A stretch of 64,000 nucleotides of DNA from Leptotrichia wadei (lineage in GTDB: Bacteria; Fusobacteriota; Fusobacteriia; Fusobacteriales; Leptotrichiaceae), in the NCBI RefSeq assembly GCF_007990545.2, contig NZ_AP019829.2, forward strand, positions 124,001 to 188,000. Reading direction: 5' to 3'. The notes beneath the pieces were generated by a model. The model was not told where the DNA came from, searched no databases, and worked only from the letters and a program-made list of their open reading frames with translations. The position numbers and the translations under genes are program-made. This document shows positions 1-8,021 of the stretch, in pieces; positions within the stretch are counted from its first letter, which is position 1, and each line of letters begins with the position of its first letter.

Positions 1-423
1 ATTCAGAGGATATATATTAATACAGCTAAAAAGAGCAAGATTATCATTTCATCACCCAAAACAGAAAGTTCAAGGCGAAAAATTCCTATTGCCACAGAAT
101 TAATGTTTTTATTACAAAGATTTAAATCTAATAGTGATTTTTATGTCATTTCTGGCAATGAAAAATATATTGAGCCAAGAACCTACAGAAAATTTTTCAC
201 AAAAATGTTAAATATTTTAAAAATTTCAAAATTGAAATTTCATTCATTAAGACACACTTTTGCAACACAAGCTATTGAAAATGGCATAGATTATAAAACT
301 GTATCTGAAATTTTAGGACATGCTTCTGTTGGAATAACTTTAAATTTATATGTTCATCCTGATTTAGAATATAAAAAAGAATGTCTGAACAAAATTTTTA
401 ATAATTTTGTAAAAAAATCTTAA
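1..423 (+). CDS. Tyrosine recombinase (phage-type integrase), C-terminal part
   Basis: The reading frame is open from base 1, so the gene begins upstream of the window; about 140 C-terminal residues are visible. Catalytic-domain motifs are clear: FHSLRHTFAT (the HxLR box with the second catalytic Arg), then GYP-less helix ending SEILGHASVGITLNLYVH, which gives the conserved Gly-His and the nucleophile Tyr. This arrangement is typical of Tn916/phage-type integrases that cut and rejoin DNA at attachment sites. It stands directly left of the polysaccharide locus, so it may mark an edge of a mobile or formerly mobile region, but no attachment site can be identified in the visible DNA. Family is certain; the element it belongs to is unknown. 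Confidence 0.9.
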   Translation: MQRIYINTAKKSKIIISSPKTESSRRKIPIATELMFLLQRFKSNSDFYVISGNEKYIEPRTYRKFFTKMLNILKISKLKFHSLRHTFATQAIENGIDYKTVSEILGHASVGITLNLYVHPDLEYKKECLNKIFNNFVKKS

Positions 424-569
424 AACCTGATTTATGAAAATATTTAAATAAATAAATTAATAAAATCAAAGTAAAAAATAAAACAAAAACTTGTAGCAGT
501 ACAGCTTTAAACAATAATAAAATTATTTTTATTTATTAATTTAAAAATTTTTTTTAAAGTGTCGTTTAC

Positions 570-598
570 TTGAATTTGAGAATAAAATATGATATACT
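570..598 (+). promoter_or_regulatory. Predicted sigma-70 promoter of the polysaccharide locus
   Basis: TTGAAT at 570-575 and TATACT at 593-598 are separated by 17 bases. Transcription would start near 605 and leave a leader of about 155 bases before the first sugar-transferase gene. The rest of 424-762 holds no convincing ORF. Confidence 0.6.
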
Positions 599-672
599 CA
601 TACTGTAATATTTATAAATTATAATAGTTTTATTTTGGATATAACGAGTAAAAAAAATATTAAAACTTTAGG

Positions 673-702
673 CAGGAACAAAATATTATTGCTCCTGTTT
701 TA
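673..702 (+). promoter_or_regulatory. Leader hairpin with short T run (possible attenuator)
   Basis: CAGGAACAA (673-681) pairs with TTGCTCCTG (689-697), nine pairs including one wobble, around a 7-base loop, and is followed by TTTT. It lies between the predicted promoter and the first polysaccharide gene. The T run is short, so it may be a weak terminator that acts as a conditional attenuator, or simply a structured leader. Confidence 0.4.
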
Positions 703-762
703 AGGTAAATTTACATTTATTGCCCTAATTTTAGATTAACAATTGTTAAGTGAGGATGAACT

Positions 763-2058
763 ATGAAATTAAATAAAGATATTCGGATACGTATACTTTA
801 TATATTTATTTTATATATTGTTTATAGTCTTCTACTGGATAAATATAATTATGTAGCAAGGTATCTGACCAATTTTATATTTATCTTGTTCATATTTGTA
901 AAATTCATATTCGGACAGCTTGATTTCTATGCGGAACGTTTCAGATTTAAAGATGTCTTTATAACATTGGGAATTGATGTAATATTTTCGGTTATGCTGT
1001 ATGCTTTCTGGAAACAATTTAATATTTTTTATATCTATTTATTAATTTTTGTGTTTCAGGTGATTTTCAGAAAAATAGTATGCTCCATTTATATGAAAAA
1101 GCAAAATGTATTAATATTTGGTTCCAATCATATAAAAAATAATATTCAGGAGGATATTATTAATACCCTTGATTACAATTATGTTGGGTATATTTCAAAT
1201 AATAAAAGTGGGGCAACAAAGTATTTGATTGGAAATTATGACCAGATGGAAGAAATTATCTCTAAAAAGGAAATAGATGTATTAGTAATTGTAAAGAATA
1301 TAAAAAGTCCTGATTTTAAGAAATATTTAAAAAGAATTTTTGATTTAAAGATCAACGGACTAAAAATAATAAACTATGAAGAATTTAATGAAGATATTCA
1401 AAAAAAAATAGATATAAATCAAATAAATGAAGAATGGCTCTTACAATCAAACGGATTTGATATTTTAAGTAATGAAATGCAGAAAAATATAAAACGTGGA
1501 ATAGATTTGATTCTCGCCCTTACTCTAATGGTGATTCTATCACCACTTGCATTAATTACTGCAATAATAATTAAGATGGAATCTAAAGGTCCAGTTATAT
1601 TCAAACAAACTAGAATAGGTGAAAATATGAAACCTTTCAAGGTATACAAATTCAGAAGCATGAAAATACATGACCCTGAAAAATATTCAAAATACACACT
1701 AGATAATGACACAAGAGTCACAAATTTTGGAAAGTTTATGAGAAAAACAAGAATTGATGAACTTCCACAATTGTGGAATATCATAAAAGGAACAATGAGT
1801 TTCATAGGCCCACGTCCAGAATGGGATATTTTAGCAAAAGATTATGCAAAGCAAATAAACCATTATAATCTTAGACACCTTATAAAGCCTGGAATAACAG
1901 GTTGGGCACAGGTAATGTTCCCGTATGGGGAAAGTTTAGAGGATGCAAAGAGAAAGCTTGAGTACGATTTGTATTATCTGAAACATCAGGATTTAGTACT
2001 GGATGTGTTAATTGTTATGAAGACTGCTAAGGCTGTCTTGTTTGGAAAAGGGAAGTGA
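763..2058 (+). CDS. Undecaprenyl-phosphate sugar phosphotransferase (WcaJ/WbaP type)
   Basis: This 431-residue membrane enzyme would start polysaccharide synthesis by moving a sugar-1-phosphate from a nucleotide sugar to undecaprenyl phosphate. Four hydrophobic segments lie at about residues 9-105, followed by a Rossmann-like region (110-230), another membrane helix (248-270) and the catalytic bacterial sugar transferase domain. Diagnostic motifs are KFRSM (296-300), DELPQLWN (332-339), SFIGPRP (346-352) and KPGITGWAQ (375-383). The C-terminal part with FPYGESLEDA is typical of the polyprenyl glycosylphosphotransferase family. Start ATG has GAGG at 752-755. It is the first gene of the polysaccharide locus. 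The sugar transferred (Glc, Gal or an amino sugar) cannot be told from sequence. Confidence 0.93.
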   Translation: MKLNKDIRIRILYIFILYIVYSLLLDKYNYVARYLTNFIFILFIFVKFIFGQLDFYAERFRFKDVFITLGIDVIFSVMLYAFWKQFNIFYIYLLIFVFQVIFRKIVCSIYMKKQNVLIFGSNHIKNNIQEDIINTLDYNYVGYISNNKSGATKYLIGNYDQMEEIISKKEIDVLVIVKNIKSPDFKKYLKRIFDLKINGLKIINYEEFNEDIQKKIDINQINEEWLLQSNGFDILSNEMQKNIKRGIDLILALTLMVILSPLALITAIIIKMESKGPVIFKQTRIGENMKPFKVYKFRSMKIHDPEKYSKYTLDNDTRVTNFGKFMRKTRIDELPQLWNIIKGTMSFIGPRPEWDILAKDYAKQINHYNLRHLIKPGITGWAQVMFPYGESLEDAKRKLEYDLYYLKHQDLVLDVLIVMKTAKAVLFGKGK

Positions 2059-2142
2059 ACTGTTTTTTATTAAGATATAAATATTTTTAAATATTAGTAT
2101 AATGATTAAATATATTATATAAATTTTAAAATAAACAGATAG

Positions 2143-2164
2143 AAAAACCTTTTAAGGTTTTTTT
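2143..2164 (+). terminator. Weak intrinsic terminator after sugar transferase
   Basis: AAAAACC (2143-2149) and GGTTTTT (2156-2162) can pair around a 6-base loop and run into T residues. The stem is mainly A-T, so termination may be partial. Confidence 0.45.
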
Positions 2165-2709
2165 AAAAAATTCTTAAAGTTATTTATCTTCTAAAAAGAT
2201 AATAAAACTGATTCTAAATTTTTATGGATATAAAGTAATATTATATATTTTAAAAATATGTAAGATAAAAAAGAATACATTAAATATATAAAAATAAAAA
2301 TAGAATTGCTTTAAGAGAAATAATAGATATTTTTTATTATTTAATATTAGAAATCAAAAAAATTTGAGAATATTTAAAATTAAAGTATTATTAATATAAC
2401 TAAATAAAGGAAGAAGGGAAATGCTACTAAATATAACTATGTATATTTATGAATAGTTAGAAGTTTATAAATATAAAAAAATTAAAATTTACTGATAAAT
2501 AACTTTATTTTGAGAGTAGATTTATCGAAATAGTAATGTTCTGAATGTGTTAATACTATTCCTCATTTTAAAAACGAAAATAATATTTAATTATTTTAAA
2601 ATATTGATCTTTAATATTATCTTTTGTTGGAAAATTTTGTAATAATTTCGTTATTTAAACGAAGTTTAGTATAAATATGTTTTGAAAAATTTTTAGTAGC
2701 AGAGTTTTT
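2165..2709 (+). other. AT-rich intergenic stretch without a gene
   Basis: About 545 bases with stops in all frames and no recognisable coding remnant. A small inverted repeat, TTCGTT (2647-2652) with AACGAA (2658-2663), stands 47 bases before rmlA and is followed by AGTTTAGTATAAATATG, a phrase that recurs in altered form in other gaps of the window. The rmlA promoter probably lies here, but no good -35/-10 pair stands out. Confidence 0.5.
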
Positions 2710-3573
2710 ATGAGAGGAATTATTTTAGCAGGAGGAAGCGGAACAAGACTTTATCCTTTAACAAAAGCTATTTCAAAGCAAATTCTGCCAATATATGATA
2801 AACCTATGATTTATTATCCTTTATCGGTATTGATGTTAGCCAATATAAGAGAAATTTTGATAATTTCTACTCCTAGAGATTTATTAGTATTCGAGGAATT
2901 ATTGGGTGATGGAAGCCAATTAGGAATTAAGTTGGAATTCAAGATTCAAAAATATCCAAATGGATTAGCAGAAGCTTTTATCATTGGTGAAGAATTTATA
3001 GGAGATGATAATGTTTGTTTAATTTTAGGAGATAATGTATTTTATGGAGCAGGTTTTTCTGGATTGATAGAAGAGGCTGCAATTTTAAAAGATGGAGCAA
3101 TAGTATTCGGATATCCTGTAAAAGATCCAAGAGCATATGGAGTTGTAGAATTTGACAAAAGTGGAAAGGCAATTTCATTAGAAGAAAAGCCAGAAAATCC
3201 TAAATCAAATTATGCAATACCTGGATTGTATTTTTATGATAACACAGTTGTTAAAAAATCTAAATCAATAAAACCGTCAGCAAGAGGAGAATTGGAGATT
3301 ACTACAATAAATGAGAAATACTTAAAAGAAGGAAAATTAAACGTAAAACAACTTGGAAGAGGAATAACTTGGCTTGATACGGGAACTCATGAAGCGTTGT
3401 TGCAAGCAGCTAATTATGTAGAAACTATACAGAATAGACAAGGATACTATATTGCATGTATTGAAGAAATAGCTTATAGAAAAAAATGGATAAAAGAAGC
3501 TCAATTGAAACAATTAGCAAGTTCTATGCTTAAAACAGAATATGGAAAGTATTTGATGGATTTGTTAAAATGA
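2710..3573 (+). CDS. rmlA: Glucose-1-phosphate thymidylyltransferase RmlA
   Basis: RmlA joins dTTP and glucose-1-phosphate to make dTDP-glucose, the first step to dTDP-rhamnose and related sugars, in the cytoplasm. The 287-residue length is standard. The nucleotide-binding loop GGSGTRLYP is at residues 8-16, and GDN (107-109) supplies the metal-binding Asp. The body, with [12 protein letters not shown] and [12 protein letters not shown], is characteristic of the short RmlA family and not of GalU. The ribosome site before ATG is weak (GCAGAG). RmlB and RmlC are not encoded in this window; rmlD lies 17 kb downstream after galU. Function is very likely; the final sugar is not determined. Confidence 0.95.
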   Translation: MRGIILAGGSGTRLYPLTKAISKQILPIYDKPMIYYPLSVLMLANIREILIISTPRDLLVFEELLGDGSQLGIKLEFKIQKYPNGLAEAFIIGEEFIGDDNVCLILGDNVFYGAGFSGLIEEAAILKDGAIVFGYPVKDPRAYGVVEFDKSGKAISLEEKPENPKSNYAIPGLYFYDNTVVKKSKSIKPSARGELEITTINEKYLKEGKLNVKQLGRGITWLDTGTHEALLQAANYVETIQNRQGYYIACIEEIAYRKKWIKEAQLKQLASSMLKTEYGKYLMDLLK

Positions 3574-3592
3574 TATCTAGGAGGTTTTGATT

Positions 3593-4492
3593 TTGGAAAA
3601 TCCTAAATTATGTATACTTTTAGCTTCTTATAATGGAGAAAAATATATAAAAGAACAATTAGATTCAATTATTAATCAAACATATAAAAATTGGAAATTA
3701 GTAATAAGAGATGACGGTTCAAAAGATAAAACAGTAGTAATTTTGAATGAGTACGAAAAAAAAGATGAACGAATAAAAGTTTTGAGAGATAGTAAAGGGA
3801 ATTTAGGTTTTTTAAAAAATTTTGAAGAGCTACTTTTTAATGCAGATGAAGAGTTTGTTTTATTTTCTGATCAGGATGATTTTTGGTTGAAAAATAAATT
3901 AGAGAAGTTTGTTGAAAAAATAAGTAAGTTAGATGGAAAAACATTATCAAAACCACTGTTGATACATTGTAATTCTTCGATTTGTAATGATAGATTAGAA
4001 GTAATAAAAAAAGAATTTATTGATTCGAAATTAGCAAAAGAGAGAAATTCAAATATATATTTTTTTGAGTATATGGTACAAGGCTCCACTTCAATGGTAA
4101 ATAAAAAAATGATAAGAAAGAGCATTCCATTTTTAAAAAATGTTACTTTACATGATCGTTATTTTCATTTACTTTCTCAATTTTTTGGAACAAGAGTTTT
4201 TATAAATAAAAGTTTAGTAAAGTATAGACAACATGAAAGAAATGAAATAGGAGCAAATAAAAGTATGTTAAAAAAGATAATGAATAAAAAGTATTTTTAT
4301 ATTGAAGATAGGAAATTAATCCAAGAAATAAAAGAAAAATACAAAAAACAATTAAGAAAAAAAGATTTAAATGATATTGAAAGATATCTAGAAGTAACAG
4401 ATAGAAGTAAAAATAGGTTGGAAAGATTTTGGTTAAGTAAATATTTCAAAATGAAATTACTAAAAAGATTAGTGCTATTAATAAAAGGATAA
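3593..4492 (+). CDS. Family 2 glycosyltransferase (rhamnosyltransferase-like)
   Basis: A cytoplasmic GT-A glycosyltransferase of about 299 residues. The N-terminus reads CILLASYNGEKYIKEQL then RDDGSKDKT, the usual nucleotide-sugar binding segment of GT2 enzymes, and FSDQDDFW gives the acidic metal-binding motif. I chose TTG at 3593 because AGGAGG at 3579-3584 is then 8 bases away; the earlier TTG at 3587 is too close to that ribosome site. The first half resembles enzymes that add rhamnose or hexoses to O-antigen or capsule chains. It lies 19 bases after rmlA and just before the DUF4422 gene, so it very probably builds the repeat unit. Acceptor and donor cannot be assigned. Confidence 0.88.
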   Translation: MENPKLCILLASYNGEKYIKEQLDSIINQTYKNWKLVIRDDGSKDKTVVILNEYEKKDERIKVLRDSKGNLGFLKNFEELLFNADEEFVLFSDQDDFWLKNKLEKFVEKISKLDGKTLSKPLLIHCNSSICNDRLEVIKKEFIDSKLAKERNSNIYFFEYMVQGSTSMVNKKMIRKSIPFLKNVTLHDRYFHLLSQFFGTRVFINKSLVKYRQHERNEIGANKSMLKKIMNKKYFYIEDRKLIQEIKEKYKKQLRKKDLNDIERYLEVTDRSKNRLERFWLSKYFKMKLLKRLVLLIKG

Positions 4493-4494
4493 AT

Positions 4495-5355
4495 ATGCTA
4501 AAAACAAAAGGATTTATAGGAGTAGCTTTTCATAAGAAATTTTTTAGTTACAAAGATGATATTATTGTTCCAATTCATGTTGGTTCAAAAAAAAGTAAAG
4601 AAAATTTGGAGTATCTAAAAGATTCTTTGGGAGATAATATTTCAGAAAAAAATAAGAATTTTTGTGAACTGACAGGTATTTATTGGATGTGGAAAAATGT
4701 AGATGCTAATTTTTATGGAATGATGCACTATAGACGATATATTTCTCTTGAAAATAAATTGGGATACATATTAAAGAGAGGATTGTATGTTTTTTCAAGG
4801 CTTTTTTATTTAAAACCTGTAATAAATATGCTAGATATGAGAGAATTATTTCAAATAAAAATTAGTGATAAACAAGTAATGGAACAAGAAATAAAGAAAC
4901 TGTCTGAAAAAATCACAAGAGAAATACAAAAGTATGATGTGATTTTACCTAAAAAAGAAATTTTTAATAAGAGTGTGTATTTACAATATAAAAAATCTCA
5001 TATAGTGGAACATTTAGATAAATTATTAGAAATAATAAAAGAAGATTATGAGTATATATATCCATATTATGAAAAAAAAATAAAAAAGAATAATACAATA
5101 TATCCTTTAAATGTATTTATTATGAAAAAAGAATATTTTTTTGAATATTCTCAATTTATATTTGATGTATTATTTAAATTAGAAAAAAAAATAAAAATTC
5201 CTTCAGATGCATATCAAATGAGAGTTTTTGGATTTCTATCTGAAAGAATGATGTTACCATTTATAGAATATTTGAAAGATAAAAAAAATATAAATGTAAA
5301 AGAAGGGGTTGTACTTTATTTAGATAGAAAGGAGAAAAATGAAGGAAATATTTGA
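4495..5355 (+). CDS. DUF4422 capsule-type glycosyltransferase
   Basis: This 286-residue protein shows the hallmark blocks of the DUF4422 family found in capsule and O-antigen loci: an early HKKFFSYKDDIIVPIHVGS segment, GDNISEKNKNFCELTGIYW, and the GMMHYRRYIS block. Family members are regarded as glycosyltransferases, though few have been tested. No membrane segment or signal peptide is evident, so it should act on the cytoplasmic face on a lipid-linked sugar. It begins two bases after the previous gene and overlaps the ABC permease gene by 17 bases, which indicates a single transcript. Specific linkage is unknown. Confidence 0.85.
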   Translation: MLKTKGFIGVAFHKKFFSYKDDIIVPIHVGSKKSKENLEYLKDSLGDNISEKNKNFCELTGIYWMWKNVDANFYGMMHYRRYISLENKLGYILKRGLYVFSRLFYLKPVINMLDMRELFQIKISDKQVMEQEIKKLSEKITREIQKYDVILPKKEIFNKSVYLQYKKSHIVEHLDKLLEIIKEDYEYIYPYYEKKIKKNNTIYPLNVFIMKKEYFFEYSQFIFDVLFKLEKKIKIPSDAYQMRVFGFLSERMMLPFIEYLKDKKNINVKEGVVLYLDRKEKNEGNI

Positions 5356-6103
5356 GTATAGAGCACTTTTAATAGAGCTAATAAAAAGAGATATAAAGAA
5401 AAAATATAGAAGATCTATACTAGGAATACTATGGAGCATGCTAAATCCTTTTTTAACAATGTTAATCATGGCGATGGTATTTTCGAGTTTTTTCAAATTT
5501 GCAATTAAAAATTTTCCTGTGTATCTATTGACAGGACAATTAATATTTAATTTTTATTCAGAAGCAACAAATACAGCAATGGGTTCAATTTTAGAAAATG
5601 CGTCATTAATAAAAAAAGTGTACGTGCCTAAACATATTTTTCCAATAGCAAAAGTATTATCAAGTTGTGTCAATTTTATTTTATCTTTACCAGGATTAGT
5701 TTTGGTGATACTAATAACTAAAGCACCTGTAAAATTTTCGATAATATTTTCAATAATACCAGTATTGTACGTTCTTTTTTTCTGCCTAGGTATAGGATTG
5801 TTATTAGCTTCGGTGACTGTATATTTTAGGGATATGTTTCATCTATATGGGGTTCTTTTAACAGCAATAAGTTATTTAACACCATTGTTTTATCCTAAAG
5901 AAATAGTTCCTGAACAATATATGTTTTTGTTAAATTTAAATCCGATGGTTTATTTTGTTGATCTATTTAGAGATATGGTATATTACGGGAAAATGCCAAC
6001 GTTAGATGAACATCTAAATTGTATATTTATCATTATAATCTCACTTTTTATTGGAGTAGTGACATTTAATATGAATAAAAAGAAATTTATACTTCATATA
6101 TAG
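5339..6103 (+). CDS. ABC-2 type polysaccharide export permease (Wzm-like)
   Basis: A 254-residue inner-membrane protein with about six hydrophobic helices, belonging to the ABC-2 permeases that move O-antigen, capsule or teichoic acid across the cytoplasmic membrane. The N-terminal amphipathic block RDIKKKYRRSILGILWSMLN and the downstream FPVYLLTGQLIFNF are characteristic of Wzm/TagG proteins. The start ATG has GGAG 5 to 6 bases upstream and lies inside the end of the DUF4422 gene. The ATPase gene follows after 9 bases, so the two form the exporter. The presence of an ABC exporter argues that the polymer is completed in the cytoplasm and not by a Wzx/Wzy route. Confidence 0.93.
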   Translation: MKEIFEYRALLIELIKRDIKKKYRRSILGILWSMLNPFLTMLIMAMVFSSFFKFAIKNFPVYLLTGQLIFNFYSEATNTAMGSILENASLIKKVYVPKHIFPIAKVLSSCVNFILSLPGLVLVILITKAPVKFSIIFSIIPVLYVLFFCLGIGLLLASVTVYFRDMFHLYGVLLTAISYLTPLFYPKEIVPEQYMFLLNLNPMVYFVDLFRDMVYYGKMPTLDEHLNCIFIIIISLFIGVVTFNMNKKKFILHI

Positions 6104-6112
6104 GAGGAAATT

Positions 6113-6841
6113 GTGGAAGAAATAGTAAAAGTAAAAAATATTTCTATGAGATTTAATATGAGTTCAGAAATAATACATTCCTTTAAAGAATATATAATAA
6201 AATTATTAAAAAGGCAACTATTTTTTAAAGAATTCTGGGCTTTAAGAGATGTTTCATTTTCTTTAAGAAAAGGAGAAATATTGGGAATAGTTGGTTTTAA
6301 TGGTTCGGGAAAAAGTACAATATTGAAAGTAGTGGCAGGAGTATTAGAGCCAACTTCAGGAAGTATAGAAGTTATTGGGAAAGTTGCACCTCTTATAGAG
6401 TTAGGAGCAGGATTTGATCCAGATTTGACGGCAAGAGAAAATATATTTTTGAATGGTGCTGTATTGGGATATGATAAAAAATTTATGGAAGAAAAATTTG
6501 ATGAAATAGTGGAGTTTTCTGAATTAGGAGAATTTTTAGATACACCGTTAAAGAACTTTTCTTCAGGAATGTATGCAAGATTAGGTTTTGCAATAGCAAC
6601 TGTAGTTAGGCCAGATATTTTAATAGCTGATGAAATTCTTGCAGTAGGAGATTTTCATTTTCAGGAAAAATGTGAACAGAAAATAAAGGAAATGATGGCA
6701 CAAGGTACAAGTATATTATTTGTATCACATTCAATTGAGCAGGTGGAAAAATTATGTGATCGAGTTGTTTGGTTGGAAAAAGGAAAGTTGAAAATGGTTG
6801 GAGATACTAAGAAGGTTTGTGAAGCATATAAAAATAGTTAG
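6113..6841 (+). CDS. ABC polysaccharide export ATPase (Wzt/TagH-like)
   Basis: This ATPase of 242 residues powers the neighbouring permease. Walker A is GFNGSGKST (61-69), the signature is FSSGMYARLGFA (about 148-159), and Walker B is ILIADEILAVGD. The PLIELGAGFDPDLTARENIF segment is typical of Wzt/TagH/KpsT-type exporters. Start is GTG, with AGGAGG six bases upstream. It ends soon after the nucleotide-binding domain and therefore lacks the C-terminal carbohydrate-binding domain of the Wzt proteins that recognise a capped chain end. This suggests export of a chain without that kind of terminal-sugar check. Confidence 0.94.
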   Translation: MEEIVKVKNISMRFNMSSEIIHSFKEYIIKLLKRQLFFKEFWALRDVSFSLRKGEILGIVGFNGSGKSTILKVVAGVLEPTSGSIEVIGKVAPLIELGAGFDPDLTARENIFLNGAVLGYDKKFMEEKFDEIVEFSELGEFLDTPLKNFSSGMYARLGFAIATVVRPDILIADEILAVGDFHFQEKCEQKIKEMMAQGTSILFVSHSIEQVEKLCDRVVWLEKGKLKMVGDTKKVCEAYKNS

Positions 6842-6914
6842 GTAAAATATAATAATAAATAAAAAAATTAGAAAGGAGAAAAGTAGTAGTTTTCAACTAT
6901 GAAATTAAGTAGAA

Positions 6915-8021
6915 ATGAGATATGATTATTTAGTAGTAGGAGCAGGGCCTTTTGGGGCAACATTTGCTTATGAAGCAAATAAAAGAGGGAAAAAAGTTTT
7001 AGTGATTGACAAAAGAGATCATGTTGGTGGAAATATGTATTGTGAAAATATTGAAGGAATAAATGTTCACAAATATGGAGCACATATTTTTCATACTAGT
7101 AATAAAAAAGTATGGGATTATGTAAATCAATTTTGTACATTTAATAATTATATAAATTCACCAATAGCAAATTATAAAGGTGAAATATACAATTTACCAT
7201 TCAATATGAATACTTTTAATAAATTGTGGGGAGTTGTGACTCCGGCAGAAGCTAAAACTAAAATTGATGAACAAATAAAAGAATCTGGAATTACAGAACC
7301 TAAAAACTTAGAAGAACAAGCAATTTCTTTGGTAGGAAAAGATATTTATGAAAAATTGATAAAAGGTTATACTGAAAAACAATGGGGAAGAAGTACAACA
7401 GAGTTACCAGCGTTTATTATTAAGAGATTGCCTGTAAGATATACTTATGATAATAACTATTTTAATGATAAATATCAAGGAATTCCTGAAGGCGGATACA
7501 ATGTAATTTTTGATAAATTATTAGAAGGAATTGATGTAGAATTGAATGTTGATTTCTTTGGAAAAAAAGAAGAATTATTGGCTAAAGCTGATAAAGTAGT
7601 ATTTACAGGTATGATAGATCAATATTTTGATTATAAATTTGGTGTTTTAGAATACAGAAGTTTAAGATTTGAACACGAAACATTAGATGAAGAAAATCAC
7701 CAAGGGAATGCAGTAGTAAACTACAATGAAAGAGAAGTACCTTATACAAGAATAATAGAACATAAACATTTTGAATTTGGAAAACAATCAAAAACAGTTA
7801 TAACTAAAGAATATCCAGCAGAATGGAAACAAGGAGATGAACCTTATTACCCAGTAAACAACAATAAAAATGCTGAAATCTTTAAAAAATATCAAGAATT
7901 AGCAAAGCAAGAAAAAAATGTGATATTTGGTGGAAGATTAGCTAATTATAAATATTATGATATGCATCATGTATTTGAAGTTGCTTTAGAAGTGGTAGAA
8001 GAAGAGTTTGGAGGAATGTAA
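6915..8021 (+). CDS. glf: UDP-galactopyranose mutase
   Basis: Glf is an FAD enzyme that converts UDP-galactopyranose to UDP-galactofuranose in the cytoplasm. The 368 residues match the family length. The FAD-binding fold opens the protein with VVGAGPFGATFAYEA (about 7-21), followed by DKRDHVGGNMY and the HKYGAHIFHTSN block, and later ACYTDKQWG-like sequence EKQWGRSTTELP. The ribosome site for ATG 6915 is poor; a good GGAG at 6875-6878 is too far, but family alignments start here. The next gene, a GlfT2-like transferase, starts on the final base of this stop codon, so the product is clearly made for galactofuranose transfer. Confidence 0.96.
   Translation: MRYDYLVVGAGPFGATFAYEANKRGKKVLVIDKRDHVGGNMYCENIEGINVHKYGAHIFHTSNKKVWDYVNQFCTFNNYINSPIANYKGEIYNLPFNMNTFNKLWGVVTPAEAKTKIDEQIKESGITEPKNLEEQAISLVGKDIYEKLIKGYTEKQWGRSTTELPAFIIKRLPVRYTYDNNYFNDKYQGIPEGGYNVIFDKLLEGIDVELNVDFFGKKEELLAKADKVVFTGMIDQYFDYKFGVLEYRSLRFEHETLDEENHQGNAVVNYNEREVPYTRIIEHKHFEFGKQSKTVITKEYPAEWKQGDEPYYPVNNNKNAEIFKKYQELAKQEKNVIFGGRLANYKYYDMHHVFEVALEVVEEEFGGM

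Noticed and set aside
1-423. Full prophage or integrative element
   Set aside because: Only the integrase end is visible; no phage structural or transfer genes appear in the following 60 kb and no attachment repeat can be shown.
6899-6925. Eight-codon ORF overlapping the glf start
   Set aside because: No properly spaced ribosome site, and the length is within chance.
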